The notes below the pieces were generated by a model, which saw only the letters and a list, made by a program, of their open reading frames with translations, did not search any database and was not told the origin of the DNA. Below are positions 24,295 through 33,169 of a stretch of DNA of 64,000 nt, piece by piece. A program made the position numbers and the translations under genes. Source of the stretch: JAGOEY01 sp017997515 (lineage in GTDB: Bacteria > Pseudomonadota > Gammaproteobacteria > Burkholderiales > Burkholderiaceae_C); NCBI GenBank assembly GCA_026314275.1, contig CP111109.1:1674001-1738000 (forward strand). Direction: 5' to 3'. The number at the start of each line of letters is the position of its first letter. Within the stretch, counting starts at the first letter, position 1.

Positions 24295-25028
24295 CATCCA
24301 TCCCCGCCCTGATCCTGGCCGCTGGCCGTGGCGAGCGTATGCGCCCGCTGACCGACACCACCCCCAAACCCCTGCTCGACGTGCGCGGTAAACCGCTGAT
24401 GCAGTGGCACATGGAGGCGCTGGCGCGGGGCGGCTGCACCGACCTGGTGGTGAACACGGCCTGGCTGGGAGCAAAAATTTCAAGCCATTTTGGCCTCCAG
24501 CGCACAGTGGATGAGCGCAGCGCGCTATCAATTTCATACTCCGACGAGCAGGCTGACTTTGGCGGCGCGCTGGAGACAGCGGGTGGCATCGCGCGCGCGC
24601 TGCCCCTGCTGCAGGTGGGCGGGCACGACCTGTTCTGGCTGGTGGCCGGGGATGTGTATGCGCCGGACTTTGTGTTCGACCCGGCAACGGTGCAGCGTTT
24701 TGCCGCCAGTGGTGCACTGGCCCACCTGTGGCTGGTGCCCAACCCGGCGCACAACCCGCGCGGTGACTTCGGTATCTCGCCCGAGGGCCTGGCGCTGAAC
24801 CAGTCAGACGGCGAACGCTACACCTACTCCACCATCGGCTTGTACCGCGCCGCGTTGTTTGCCGAGCCTTTTTGCGCCATTCCACAGGGCAATCCGGCGG
24901 GCATCAAAGCCCCGCTGGCCCCGCTGCTGCGCCGCGCGATGGACGAAGGACGTGTGGGGGCGTCGATGTACACGGGACGCTGGACGGACGTAGGAACGCC
25001 AGAAAGACTGGCAGAACTCAACCGCTGA
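24291..25028 (+). CDS. murU: N-acetylmuramate 1-phosphate uridylyltransferase (MurU-like)
   Basis: A 245-residue nucleotidyltransferase with LILAAGRGERMRPLTD and PKPLLDVRGKPLMQWH at the N-terminus, VAGDVYAPDF for the metal site, and WTDVGTPERL at the C-terminus. This is the MurU type, acting after AmgK in peptidoglycan recycling. AmgK is encoded at 62060. Unusually, residues about 61-82 are encoded by a reverse-oriented copy of repeat A that keeps the frame open. It overlaps speH by four bases. A different sugar-1-phosphate nucleotidyltransferase role cannot be excluded. Confidence 0.82.
   Translation: MTSIPALILAAGRGERMRPLTDTTPKPLLDVRGKPLMQWHMEALARGGCTDLVVNTAWLGAKISSHFGLQRTVDERSALSISYSDEQADFGGALETAGGIARALPLLQVGGHDLFWLVAGDVYAPDFVFDPATVQRFAASGALAHLWLVPNPAHNPRGDFGISPEGLALNQSDGERYTYSTIGLYRAALFAEPFCAIPQGNPAGIKAPLAPLLRRAMDEGRVGASMYTGRWTDVGTPERLAELNR
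24471..24535 (-). repeat. Repeat A copy 5, inside murU
   Basis: Reverse orientation: AAAAATTTCAAGCC, TTTTGGCCTCCAGCGCAC and GCGCGCTATCAATTTC are the complement of the repeat A blocks. The murU frame reads through it. Confidence 0.85.
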
Positions 25029-25037
25029 ACGTCCCCG

Positions 25038-25772
25038 CTACCGCGCAGGCTCCAGCGCAATCGCCGGGCCGTTCTCGCAGTGGCGAAACATCCACTGGCT
25101 GGGCAGGAAGCGGGCGTCCGGCCCATCGGGCGGGGGCTTGCCGACTTCGGCCTGCGCATCATGGGGAATGTGCGGCACCATAAACACGGCGATCTGCCCC
25201 TTCTTGCAGGCCATGGTGGGCTTGACCCGGTTGCGCTCCCACTGCTGGGTGCGGCTGCTGACGCTGTACACAGGGCCCACGGTCTGGTTCTGCGCCAGCT
25301 CCACACGCGCGGGCACGGTTTGCAGCGCGCTGGCCCACACCCCGGCCACCTCGACCGGCTGCGCAAAACGCACGGCCGCCAGCCCGTGTAAGGCCAGCGG
25401 GCGGCCGGGCTCGCCCTGGTCGAACGGGTCCTGCCGGTTGATGAGGCTGCCCGCCGGAATTAGCAGCTCGCCGTACTGAAAATCCTGCGGCAGCACAAAG
25501 CGCTCGCGGCTGGCGCGCACGGCGGCCTGGTCCGCCCGGGTCTCCTGTGCGCTGTGGTTCAGGTACAGCTGCAACAGCAGCGCGCCGTTGCACACCACAG
25601 CCGCCGCGCCCAGCGCCCGCAGCACACGCGGTGCCAGCAGCCACTTCTGGGGTGCGTCGAACCAGCGCACGTACATGCCATACGCCAGCAGTGCTGCAGC
25701 CAGCACCAGACCCAACACAGGCACCAGGATGGCCCAGATGAAATGCAGCAGGGAAGAGGCAAAAACAGGCAT
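25038..25772 (-). CDS. Hypothetical inner-membrane protein
   Basis: A 244-residue protein of unknown function with two transmembrane helices (about 7-32 and 50-70) and a 170-residue extracytoplasmic domain containing DFQYGELLIPAGSLINRQDP. The C-terminal part has a few cysteines (ACKKGQ and FRHCENG). The ATG at 25772 places a hydrophobic signal anchor at the start; the upstream frame extension is ignored. It lies tail to tail with murU and divergent from pepP. Confidence 0.6.
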   Translation of the reverse strand: MPVFASSLLHFIWAILVPVLGLVLAAALLAYGMYVRWFDAPQKWLLAPRVLRALGAAAVVCNGALLLQLYLNHSAQETRADQAAVRASRERFVLPQDFQYGELLIPAGSLINRQDPFDQGEPGRPLALHGLAAVRFAQPVEVAGVWASALQTVPARVELAQNQTVGPVYSVSSRTQQWERNRVKPTMACKKGQIAVFMVPHIPHDAQAEVGKPPPDGPDARFLPSQWMFRHCENGPAIALEPAR

Positions 25773-25816
25773 GGTGTTTGAAGCGACGCGGTGGCTGGAT
25801 GCCCCACAATGCACGG

Positions 25817-27220
25817 ATGATCCCACAGCCCACCCCACAGACCTCGCTTTATGCCCAGCGCCGCGCCCGCGTCGCCCAAGCCATGGGTCCAGGCGGCATC
25901 GCCATCATCCCCACCGCGCCCGAACACGCGCGCAACCGGGACACGGACTACCTCTACCGGCACGACAGCTACTTCTACTACCTCACCGGTTTCACCGAGC
26001 CCAACGCCTGGTTGGTCATTACCGGTGACGGCCAGAGCACGCTGTTCTGCGCCCCCAAGGACCTGGAGCGCGAGATCTGGGACGGCTACCGCCTCGGCCC
26101 CGACGCTGCCCCCGCCGCACTGGCCGTGGACGCTGCATCCTCCACCACCGAACTCGACACCCGCCTGCCACGCCTGCTGGAAAACAAAAGTGCCGTGTGG
26201 TACCCCTTCGCCATCCACAAAGGGCTGGAGACACGTGTGGACGGCTGGCTCAACGCCGTGCGCGCGCGGGTGCGTTATGGTGCGCTGTGCCCCGAGGTGC
26301 AGCACGATCTGTGCAGCGTGCTCGACGAGATGCGCCTCATCAAGGACGCCCACGAACAAGACGTGATGCGCCGCGCCAGCACCATCAGCGCCCGTGCCCA
26401 CGTCCGCGCCATGCAGACCTCGGCCCGTATGCTGCGCGCGGGCCAGGACGTGCGTGAATACCACCTCGACGCCGAGCTGCTGCACGAATTCCGCATGGGC
26501 GGCTCGCAGTACCCGGCCTACTACTCCATCGTCGCCGCCGGTGCCAACGCCTGCGTGCTGCACTACCGCGCCGACGCCGCGCCCGTACGCGACGGCGACC
26601 TGGTGCTGATCGACGCCGGTTGTGAGCTCGACGGCTACGCCAGCGACATCACCCGCACCTTCCCCGCCAACGGCCAATTCACCGGCCCGCAGCGCGCCCT
26701 GTACGACCTGGTGCTGGCCAGCCAGGACGCCGCCGTGGCCGCCACCCGCGCCGGTGCCCGCTTCAACGACCCGCACGACGCCACAGTGCGGGTGCTGTCG
26801 CAGGGCCTGCTGGACCTGGGCCTGCTGGACGCGCACCAGGTGGGCAGCGTGGACGACGTGGTGGCACAGCGCGCCTACTTCCCCTTCTACATGCACCGCA
26901 CCAGCCACTGGCTGGGCATGGACGTACACGACTGCGGCAGCTACGTGGAGCCGACCGAGTTGGGTGAGGTGAGTGAACGCAAAGACCCGCTTTCCGGCGA
27001 AGTCATCAAGAGCCGCCCCAGCCGCATCCTGCACCCCGGCATGGTGCTGACCATCGAGCCCGGCATCTACGTGCGCCCCACGCCCGGTGTGCCCGAGCAG
27101 TTCTGGAACATCGGCATCCGCATCGAGGACGACGCCATCGTGACCGCAACGGGTTGCGAGCTGATCACGCGCGGGGTGCCGGTGAAGGCGGAAGAGATTG
27201 AGGCGTTGATGCGGGGGTGA
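25817..27220 (+). CDS. pepP: Xaa-Pro aminopeptidase (aminopeptidase P)
   Basis: A 467-residue dimanganese peptidase removing N-terminal residues before proline. The N-terminal creatinase-like domain (DTDYLYRHDSYFYYLTGF) is followed by a pita-bread domain. The five metal ligands are visible: the Asp pair in LIDAGCELDGYASDITR (about 266 and 277), His in TSHWLGMDVHD (about 360), and Glu in TIEPGIYV and GIRIEDD. The ATG at 25817 gives the standard length. Confidence 0.95.
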   Translation: MIPQPTPQTSLYAQRRARVAQAMGPGGIAIIPTAPEHARNRDTDYLYRHDSYFYYLTGFTEPNAWLVITGDGQSTLFCAPKDLEREIWDGYRLGPDAAPAALAVDAASSTTELDTRLPRLLENKSAVWYPFAIHKGLETRVDGWLNAVRARVRYGALCPEVQHDLCSVLDEMRLIKDAHEQDVMRRASTISARAHVRAMQTSARMLRAGQDVREYHLDAELLHEFRMGGSQYPAYYSIVAAGANACVLHYRADAAPVRDGDLVLIDAGCELDGYASDITRTFPANGQFTGPQRALYDLVLASQDAAVAATRAGARFNDPHDATVRVLSQGLLDLGLLDAHQVGSVDDVVAQRAYFPFYMHRTSHWLGMDVHDCGSYVEPTELGEVSERKDPLSGEVIKSRPSRILHPGMVLTIEPGIYVRPTPGVPEQFWNIGIRIEDDAIVTATGCELITRGVPVKAEEIEALMRG

Positions 27221-27252
27221 GCGGGGGGTTGAAGCTTGGCGACAGGCTCGGT

Positions 27253-27864
27253 TCAACCCGCCAATACCTGCTCTGCCCAACGCGGCACTGCATCGACAAC
27301 GCGGGTCGTTTGGTGGCCTTCACAGATCGCCACCAATTGGGGCCCGCCATCACTGGTCTCGCGCGCTTCGTACAGATACGCCACGGAAGCCCGCCTGACC
27401 GCCTTGGTCAGGTTGTGCAACGTGCGCGGATACCGTGCCAGGATGCGGTCGGCCGGCACATCGTGGCCGCCCTCGCGAACGCGCGCTTTCACGCGGCCCA
27501 GCAGACGCTGCGGATCGTCCAGGGCGACTACATGCAGCGCCACCATATAGCCGTGCGCCGTAGCGTCCTCTATCAATGCCAACTTTGAGACGTGGGAGAA
27601 AACGGTTTCGCTGACAAATGAATCACCCGCTATGAGCAAGCGCGTGCGTTCAGCCTCTGCCCAGGTTCTGGCGGCTTGCGAGCGCGATTCAGGATCGGCC
27701 ATGAGCTGCAGGTGATCGCGTTCGTACAGATCGGCATTCACGAAAGGCATGTCTTTTGCAATGAGGCCATCACGCACCAGCGCACGGTAGAGCGTCGACT
27801 TGCCAGCACCATTGGGCCCTGCCAGCAAATGGAAAACGGGTAATTCCTTCACTTGGCTTGACAC
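27253..27864 (-). CDS. Zeta-toxin family P-loop kinase
   Basis: A 203-residue protein with Walker A LLAGPNGAGKSTLYR at the N-terminus, an Asp in VNADLYERD, the Ser-rich SFVSETVFSH helix, and Arg in VREGGHDVPADRI, the zeta-toxin/UDP-sugar kinase pattern. Zeta toxins phosphorylate UDP-GlcNAc and block cell-wall synthesis; related proteins act on other substrates. The apparent start is GTG at 27864. A ParD-like gene lies 14 bases upstream, with a tight hairpin over the junction. It is best read as a toxin in a two-gene toxin-antitoxin unit. Confidence 0.85.
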   Translation of the reverse strand: MSSQVKELPVFHLLAGPNGAGKSTLYRALVRDGLIAKDMPFVNADLYERDHLQLMADPESRSQAARTWAEAERTRLLIAGDSFVSETVFSHVSKLALIEDATAHGYMVALHVVALDDPQRLLGRVKARVREGGHDVPADRILARYPRTLHNLTKAVRRASVAYLYEARETSDGGPQLVAICEGHQTTRVVDAVPRWAEQVLAG

Positions 27865-27878
27865 GGCATTACCCGGCT

Positions 27879-28205
27879 TTACCGGGCAAGTGCCCGGTTT
27901 TCTTCAACCACTTCGCGCACCCGTTGGGCAAGCGATCCGCTGGCGTTGGCCGCAAGCAGTTTTTGGGTCAGGCTGGCGACCGTATCCGCCACACGCGTCT
28001 TGCGCACCGCCGCCTCATACGCCTCAATCGCCGTACGTGCCTCTTGCACCGTCAGTCCGGTGTGTTCCACCACCCGGCCCAAGGTGGCCCAGTATTCGAC
28101 CTGGCCGGCTACCGAGCGGCGCAATGGCTGGGCGGCCTCGCGGGCTTGCTGCACCAAGGCGGCGGGGAGTTTGACGGAACTGAAACCTGCGGGGCTAGAG
28201 GGCAT
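27879..28205 (-). CDS. ParD-like antitoxin of the zeta-type toxin
   Basis: A 108-residue protein with an N-terminal ribbon-helix-helix-like part (SSVKLPAALVQQAREAAQ, then SVAGQVEYWATLGRVVEH), the pattern of the ParD-like antitoxin family often found beside zeta/AAA toxins. AGGAG lies seven bases before the ATG. The C-terminal half is helical and probably binds the toxin. A perfect 9-bp dyad just upstream (28218-28238) is a likely autoregulatory site. Confidence 0.8.
   Translation of the reverse strand: MPSSPAGFSSVKLPAALVQQAREAAQPLRRSVAGQVEYWATLGRVVEHTGLTVQEARTAIEAYEAAVRKTRVADTVASLTQKLLAANASGSLAQRVREVVEENRALAR
27881..27898 (-). promoter_or_regulatory. Hairpin at the antitoxin-toxin junction
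   Basis: ACCGGGCA and TGCCCGGT form a perfect 8-bp stem around two bases, overlapping the antitoxin stop codon and lying 17 bases before the toxin GTG. It may lower toxin translation or transcription relative to the antitoxin. No T run follows. Confidence 0.5.
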
Positions 28206-28217
28206 AACGTTCTCCTG

Positions 28218-28238
28218 ATTGGCGCATTTTGCGCCAAT
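28218..28238 (-). promoter_or_regulatory. Operator-like dyad upstream of the ParD-like gene
   Basis: ATTGGCGCA and TGCGCCAAT are perfect 9-base arms with a three-base spacer, 13 bases before the antitoxin ATG. The same half-site recurs before the helicase gene at 46649-46698. Confidence 0.6.
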
Positions 28239-28295
28239 CGGTTCTGCCTTGCAAACCCTGCTGCCGCGCTGACCGTGCGCATTGGCGGGCAGAAT

Positions 28296-28362
28296 ACTCC
28301 TGAATTAATAGCTATTTGCACACGTCCTGTATGCGCTAGAGGCACTTTTTATTCAAAAAATA
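28296..28362 (+). repeat. Repeat A copy 6
   Basis: ACTCCTGAATTAATAGCTAT, TTGCACACGTCC and ATGCGCTAGAGGCAC with an A-rich tail, between the toxin-antitoxin unit and the DJ-1-like gene. Confidence 0.85.
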
Positions 28363-28480
28363 TGGCGTCAACCATCGATGGATGGCCCCATGCCCACCGC
28401 ACCCGCAACTTTCACGCTGGCACAGGGGCCGCGCTGCGTGTCGATTGCCGACGCGTTCGCAGCACTCTGCGGCCGGTCGA

Positions 28481-29158
28481 TCAGCCGAGCAGCTTCAACA
28501 CGGCCTGGGCCACCACCACCGAACTGGCCGGGTTCTGGCCCGTGACGAGGTTGCCGTCCACCACCGCGTAAGGCTGCCAGTCGGCAAGCTGGCTGTACTG
28601 GCCGCCCAGCCGCTTGAGTTCGTCTTCGACCAGGAAGGGCACAACGTCGGTCAGCTGCACCGCCGCCTCTTCGCTGTTGGTGAAACCGGTGACCTTCTTG
28701 CCAGCCACCAGGGGCTGGCCATCTGCACGGCGCGGGTGGCGCAGCACGCCGGGGCCATGGCAAACGGCGGCCACGGGCTTGCCGGCCGCGTACATGGTTT
28801 CGATCAATGCGATCGAATCGGCATCCTCGGCCAGGTCCCACAGCGGCCCGTGGCCACCGACGTAGAACACCGCGTCGTAGTCTGCCGCCTGCAGGGTCGA
28901 GAGCTTCAAGGTGGAGCCCAGCGTCGCCTGGGCGTCGGTGTCTTTGCGGAAGCGGTCGGTGTCGTGCGTCTGGTTGGCGGGCTCATCACTCTTGGGGTCG
29001 AGCGGCGGCTGGCCACCCTTGGGGGACGCCAGCGTGATTGCGACGCCAGCATCACGGAACGCGTAATACGGCGCGGCGAACTCTTCGAGCCAGAAACCGG
29101 TTTTCTTGCCGGTGTTGCCCAGTTGGTCGTGGGAGGTGAGGATCATCAAAACAGACAT
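28481..29158 (-). CDS. DJ-1/PfpI family protein (Hsp31-like)
   Basis: A 225-residue class I glutamine-amidotransferase-like protein. The nucleophile Cys lies in AAVCHGPGVL, with a preceding FYVGGHGPLWDL segment and a catalytic Glu in FWLEEFAAPYY. This set is typical of Hsp31/YhbO-like chaperones, glyoxalase III or deglycases. It is divergent from a LysR gene with a 161-base shared promoter region, so it is likely the LysR target. Confidence 0.88.
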   Translation of the reverse strand: MSVLMILTSHDQLGNTGKKTGFWLEEFAAPYYAFRDAGVAITLASPKGGQPPLDPKSDEPANQTHDTDRFRKDTDAQATLGSTLKLSTLQAADYDAVFYVGGHGPLWDLAEDADSIALIETMYAAGKPVAAVCHGPGVLRHPRRADGQPLVAGKKVTGFTNSEEAAVQLTDVVPFLVEDELKRLGGQYSQLADWQPYAVVDGNLVTGQNPASSVVVAQAVLKLLG

Positions 29159-29271
29159 GGCATAACTCCTGGGGGTTAAACAGTTACCGACTCACTGTGA
29201 GATCGGCTTGGTGTGAGGGGAAGTATGTGCCGTGGTGCGTACGCCGACAATGGAACACTGTGGCTTTCAGA

Positions 29272-29288
29272 ATTCGCAAATATGGAAT
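29272..29288 (+). promoter_or_regulatory. Candidate LysR binding box
   Basis: ATTC, nine bases, GAAT: a short dyad in the LysR-type T-N11-A pattern. It lies in the divergent promoter region between the DJ-1-like and LysR genes. Confidence 0.4.
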
Positions 29289-29319
29289 ACTGAACACCGC
29301 CTTCTTTCTGGAGTTCCAC

Positions 29320-30252
29320 TTGTCCAACCACCTCGAAACCCTGCGTGTCTTTTGTGTGGCCGCCGACTCCGACAACTTCCGCAACGCGGCGCAACGGCTT
29401 GCCGTGTCGCCGCAGGTGGTGACACGCGCGGTGCGCGAGCTGGAGGAAGAGCTTGGTGAGCCGCTATTCCACCGCAGCACGCGCGGGGTGCGCATCACGC
29501 AGTTCGGCCAACAACTCGCCGAGCGCGCCCGGCAGGCCGTCGATGGCGTGGACCAGCTGTTCCACCGCGGCGACCGGCGCAGCCTGTCGCAGCACGCGGG
29601 CACGGTGCGGGTGGCCGCGCCCGGTGTGCTCGGCCGCCAGCGTATTCCCGAAGCGCTGGCACCCATGCTGCTGGCGCACCCTGGCCTGACGATGGATCTG
29701 CGCCTGGCCGAAGTGCTGGCCGACGTGGTGGACGAGCAGATCGACGTGGGCGTGCGCCTGGGGCCCATGCGCGACAGCCGCCTGGTGGCGCGGCCGGTAG
29801 GCAAGCTGGCGATGCGTGTGGTCGCCACACCGGCGCTGGTGGCGCGCACCGGTGCGCCGCAGGATCTGGGTGCGCTGCTGCAGCGCCCACTGACCGCGCT
29901 GATCGACCGCAGCTCGGGCCGCGCCTGGCCCTGGTTGTTCAGCAAGGGGCGCAGGTTGGCGGTGCCCGCGCCCGCCTTTCTCACCGACGATGTCGATGCG
30001 GAATGTGCTGCCGTGGTGGCCGGGCTCGGCTACGGCCAGCTGGTCGATCCGCTGGCTGTGCCCTACCTGCGCTCCGGCCAGCTGGTGGCCGTGCTCAGTG
30101 CAGATGCGCCACCGGCCTGGCCGCTCTACGTGTACCGCACCCATCGCACGCCGGTGCCAGCCCGGGTCAAGCTGGTGTACGACGAGCTGGCGCGCACGCT
30201 GAAGGCCTGGGTGGCCACCACCACGTTGGACGGTGGAAAGCAGAAGGTTTAA
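29320..30252 (+). CDS. LysR family transcriptional regulator
   Basis: A 310-residue regulator with an N-terminal winged HTH (FRNAAQRLAVSPQVVTRAVRELEEELGEPLFHR) and a C-terminal substrate-binding domain. It starts at TTG (29320), supported by GGAG six bases upstream and the LSNHLETLRVFC family start. It probably controls the divergent DJ-1-like gene and itself. The inducer is unknown. The stop overlaps the convergent phytase-like gene by four bases. Confidence 0.88.
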   Translation: MSNHLETLRVFCVAADSDNFRNAAQRLAVSPQVVTRAVRELEEELGEPLFHRSTRGVRITQFGQQLAERARQAVDGVDQLFHRGDRRSLSQHAGTVRVAAPGVLGRQRIPEALAPMLLAHPGLTMDLRLAEVLADVVDEQIDVGVRLGPMRDSRLVARPVGKLAMRVVATPALVARTGAPQDLGALLQRPLTALIDRSSGRAWPWLFSKGRRLAVPAPAFLTDDVDAECAAVVAGLGYGQLVDPLAVPYLRSGQLVAVLSADAPPAWPLYVYRTHRTPVPARVKLVYDELARTLKAWVATTTLDGGKQKV

Positions 30253-31613
30253 CGCGCCTTCAGAAACTCAGCCACTTCCAGCAGGATCAACTCGTTGTCA
30301 TCGGCCTGGTTGGGCGTGCGGCTGCTGCTGAATGGCAGGTTGTTGTCATTGCCGACCACGATGTGGGTGGCGTCCACCACGTCCACGTTTTCGATGGTGA
30401 AGAACGGGAATGTCAACACCCCGTTGTCCAGCGGTTTACGCGCCAGCTTTTGCGGGTCGGCAATGGCCATCAGGTCGATGTAGCCGATCTTGCGTACCGG
30501 GCTGCCCACGTTGGCATCGGTCATTTCGATTTTGTAGACCCGTTTGAACTTGGCCAGGTCGTGGAAGCAGTCGGTGCGTTTTTCGCCTGCGGGGCAGGCG
30601 TTGGCGGCTGTGCCTTCACCGTTGTCACGCTCGATGATGAGGCCTGTGGTGTCATCCACCATGTTGAAGTCACCAATGGCATGGCCGTTGGCCTCCAGCG
30701 GGTACATCCACGAACGGCCTGTCCACTTCTCGGCTGCCACGTCGAACTCCAGAACCCGCAGGGCTTCCTTGCCACCGACACGTTCGTAGTCTTTGGCCTC
30801 GGCGTTCCACACCGGGCCTTCGAGTAACGCATAAAGTTTGCTGCCGTCTTTCGACGCGGCCATGCCTTCAAACCCCTTGGAGCGTTTGACCTCGAAGTTC
30901 ACCGTGCCGCCGGGCGCACCGGGGGTGGTCACGGCCGGGTGGTCCGGGGAACGTACGACCGTGCCATCCACCTGCGTTTCAAACACGGCTTGGACCTTGC
31001 CCTTCATGTCGGCCTTGATCAGGTAGGGTCCAAACTCTTCACCGATCCAGATCGAACCACCGGCGAACTGGAAGCTTTCAGGGTCGAAATCAGCGCCGGT
31101 CAGGTAACGCTGTTTGGTGCCTTCTTCGGTGATGTGAAACGGCACTTTTTTGTCGGGGTCGTGCAGGAACACGGTGCCCAGGTTGTGCAGCTTGCCGCTG
31201 GCAAAGTCCACCTTGTAGTGGTTCAGGTAGAGCATGAAGTCGGGCGAGTTGGCCTTGGCCCCGGCACCGTTGTCGGTCAGGATCCAGAAGCTGCCGTCGG
31301 GCATTTTCTTGATGCCAGAGTGGCCTTGCAGCGGCTGGCCCTTGAAGGGCAGCGAGACGCCTGTGGGGCGACCTGCCGACTTGCCTTCCACGGTGCCGAG
31401 GGTGTCTACACGCTGCGGCTGGGTGAATTTGCCGCTGCTCTGCAGGTCGGATGGTGCGTCCTTGGGCGCGGGCACATACGACTGTGCGGGCAACACAGCG
31501 TGGCCGCTGAGGGTGGCGGGATAGGCCTGGGGCGCGGTGGTTTGGGCCAGCGCAGCGCTAGCGCAAACCAGGGTCACCAGCGTGGCGGTAAGGGTGCGTG
31601 AAAAACGGGTCAT
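30249..31613 (-). CDS. Exported esterase-like/phytase-like protein
   Basis: A 454-residue secreted protein with a signal peptide (about 1-23, ending ASAALA), then an 'esterase-like activity of phytase' beta-propeller (GHSGIKKMPDGSFWILTDNG, FDPESFQFAGGSIWIGEEFG and ENVDVVDATHIVVGNDNN). The family is common in proteobacterial periplasms. Substrates are probably phosphoesters or organic esters, but this is not established. It is convergent with the LysR gene. Confidence 0.85.
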   Translation of the reverse strand: MTRFSRTLTATLVTLVCASAALAQTTAPQAYPATLSGHAVLPAQSYVPAPKDAPSDLQSSGKFTQPQRVDTLGTVEGKSAGRPTGVSLPFKGQPLQGHSGIKKMPDGSFWILTDNGAGAKANSPDFMLYLNHYKVDFASGKLHNLGTVFLHDPDKKVPFHITEEGTKQRYLTGADFDPESFQFAGGSIWIGEEFGPYLIKADMKGKVQAVFETQVDGTVVRSPDHPAVTTPGAPGGTVNFEVKRSKGFEGMAASKDGSKLYALLEGPVWNAEAKDYERVGGKEALRVLEFDVAAEKWTGRSWMYPLEANGHAIGDFNMVDDTTGLIIERDNGEGTAANACPAGEKRTDCFHDLAKFKRVYKIEMTDANVGSPVRKIGYIDLMAIADPQKLARKPLDNGVLTFPFFTIENVDVVDATHIVVGNDNNLPFSSSRTPNQADDNELILLEVAEFLKAR

Positions 31614-31700
31614 GGGTGTTCTGCTTCAGATGCAAAGAGAACAGCACGATGCCGCACCCGCGTGACCACGTCGTGACACCGCCTTTAAGAAGCACATCCG

Positions 31701-31804
31701 AACCCAGCAAACACCGTGGATCTGGCTTTGCCAGGCCACTGGTGTAGCCCCCTGCAAGGGGGTTGGCGGAAGCGGAACGCAGTCCGCGCAGCCTGGGGGT
31801 GTGC
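31701..31804 (+). repeat. Repeat B copy 1
   Basis: Contains GTGGATCTGGCTTTGCCAGG, GCCCCCTGCAAGGGGG and CTGGGGGTGTGCC. It ends one base from the stop of the gene at 31806. Confidence 0.85.
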
Positions 31805-31805
31805 C

Positions 31806-33047
31806 TTATTTTTTGACGATGTTGCAGTGCAGCTGCAAACAGCCCATGGCTTCCACCAGGCGCGTGTCGCGTTCGTCCATCAGGTCACGTTCGGCATCGG
31901 CGATGAATGCAGTCCACAGGCGCTGGTAGTCGTTGTGGTGTTCGTGGGGTGCGTGTTCACGGATGAAGGCGCTGGCGAGTGTGGTGTCGAGTCCGTTTTT
32001 GCGCAGCTTGCGCACCAGGCTGGCGGCACTGGTTTCGGTGAGTGTGGTCTTGCGCGGCACACCGGCGGTGATGCACAAAAACAGCGTCAGCAGCGAGCTG
32101 TCATCGGTGTGGTTCTGCGTCACCTTGGCCCACGCGGCAGAAACGGTCTGGTCAAAGTTGCTGACCTCTTCCAGCCCGTCGTCGCGCCAGAAATACTTGC
32201 CCATGAAGCCCAGCGACTGCACGAACAGTTTGCGCGGTGTGATGGCCGCGTCCAGGATCTTGGGCACGTCCTCGCGCAGCATCGTGGCACGCACTTGCTC
32301 CACCAAGGCGCGCAGTGGTCCAGGTAGGTCAGCGGGCAGCACAAGCTGCACACCCTCACCACTGGCCGCATGGCGCTTGCGCAGCAGCTGCACCGCGCGC
32401 TCAAACTGCGTCCAGCTGGGCCAGCGGGTGGCACCGGCGGCACGCACCAGCAGCGCGGTGCGGATGACGGCGTCGGCATCGGTCTGTGCATCGGCCAGGT
32501 CTTCACGCGGCAGGCCCAGCGAGCGGGCCAACCACGCTGCGGCTTCGATCTGGTTGCGGATGTGCTGGCGGGAGTCGCGTTCCTGCTGGTAGTCGGCCAG
32601 CGGGCGCAGCGCCCAGCGGGCCAGCAGCGGAATCTGGTCGTCGTGGAACGCCGGGGCCTGCGCACTGCTGTCGGCCATGCCAAAGTGGCTGTGGTCCGGC
32701 ATCACCAGCAAGGCCTTGAGCATGTCCGAGCCGCCCTTGGAGCGCGACAGCAGCGAGTGGTCACGCAGCGACTCCGCAGCTTTGTGCACGTCCCCCTGCG
32801 ACGACTCTTCCAGGTACAGGCTGATGAGGTTCACCATGCGTTCGCGCGCGCGCTCCAGCTCGGGCCGCAGAAACTCGGTGCCAAAGTAACGGGCAATCTG
32901 CACCAGCCCTTTGGGACCGTCGTTCAGCATGCTGTCGATTTTTTCCGCACTCAGAATGCCGTGCATCACGCCGTATACCAGCGCCTTCTCGAAGAAGGGC
33001 CGTTCGTCGTAAACCGCAATGGTAGAAATGGACTCAGACGACTGCAT
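31806..33047 (-). CDS. Unknown protein, last gene of the J-domain cluster
   Basis: A 413-residue soluble, Ala/Leu/Arg-rich helical protein with no signal peptide and no motif I recognise. The N-terminus has FEKALVYGVMHGILSAEKID, the middle ARWALRPLADYQQERDSRQH, and the end NIVKK. The ATG at 33047 (MQSSESIS) is chosen over upstream codons that would read through repeat B. It is downstream of two other unknown genes and a J-domain gene on the same strand, so the four may share a role in protein quality control. Confidence 0.6.
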   Translation of the reverse strand: MQSSESISTIAVYDERPFFEKALVYGVMHGILSAEKIDSMLNDGPKGLVQIARYFGTEFLRPELERARERMVNLISLYLEESSQGDVHKAAESLRDHSLLSRSKGGSDMLKALLVMPDHSHFGMADSSAQAPAFHDDQIPLLARWALRPLADYQQERDSRQHIRNQIEAAAWLARSLGLPREDLADAQTDADAVIRTALLVRAAGATRWPSWTQFERAVQLLRKRHAASGEGVQLVLPADLPGPLRALVEQVRATMLREDVPKILDAAITPRKLFVQSLGFMGKYFWRDDGLEEVSNFDQTVSAAWAKVTQNHTDDSSLLTLFLCITAGVPRKTTLTETSAASLVRKLRKNGLDTTLASAFIREHAPHEHHNDYQRLWTAFIADAERDLMDERDTRLVEAMGCLQLHCNIVKK

Positions 33048-33060
33048 GTCAGCGTGTCTC

Positions 33061-33169
33061 CTTCCAGCAGACGCCGTGGAACCGGCTTTGCCGGGCCACT
33101 GGCGTCGCCCCCTGCAAGGGGGTTGGCGCAGCGACATGTAATGCGCGAAGACTGGGGGTGTGCTTCATA
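33061..33169 (+). repeat. Repeat B copy 2
   Basis: GCCGTGGAACCGGCTTTGCC, CCCCCTGCAAGGGGG and CTGGGGGTGTGC. Its end overlaps the stop codon of the gene at 33165. Confidence 0.85.
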
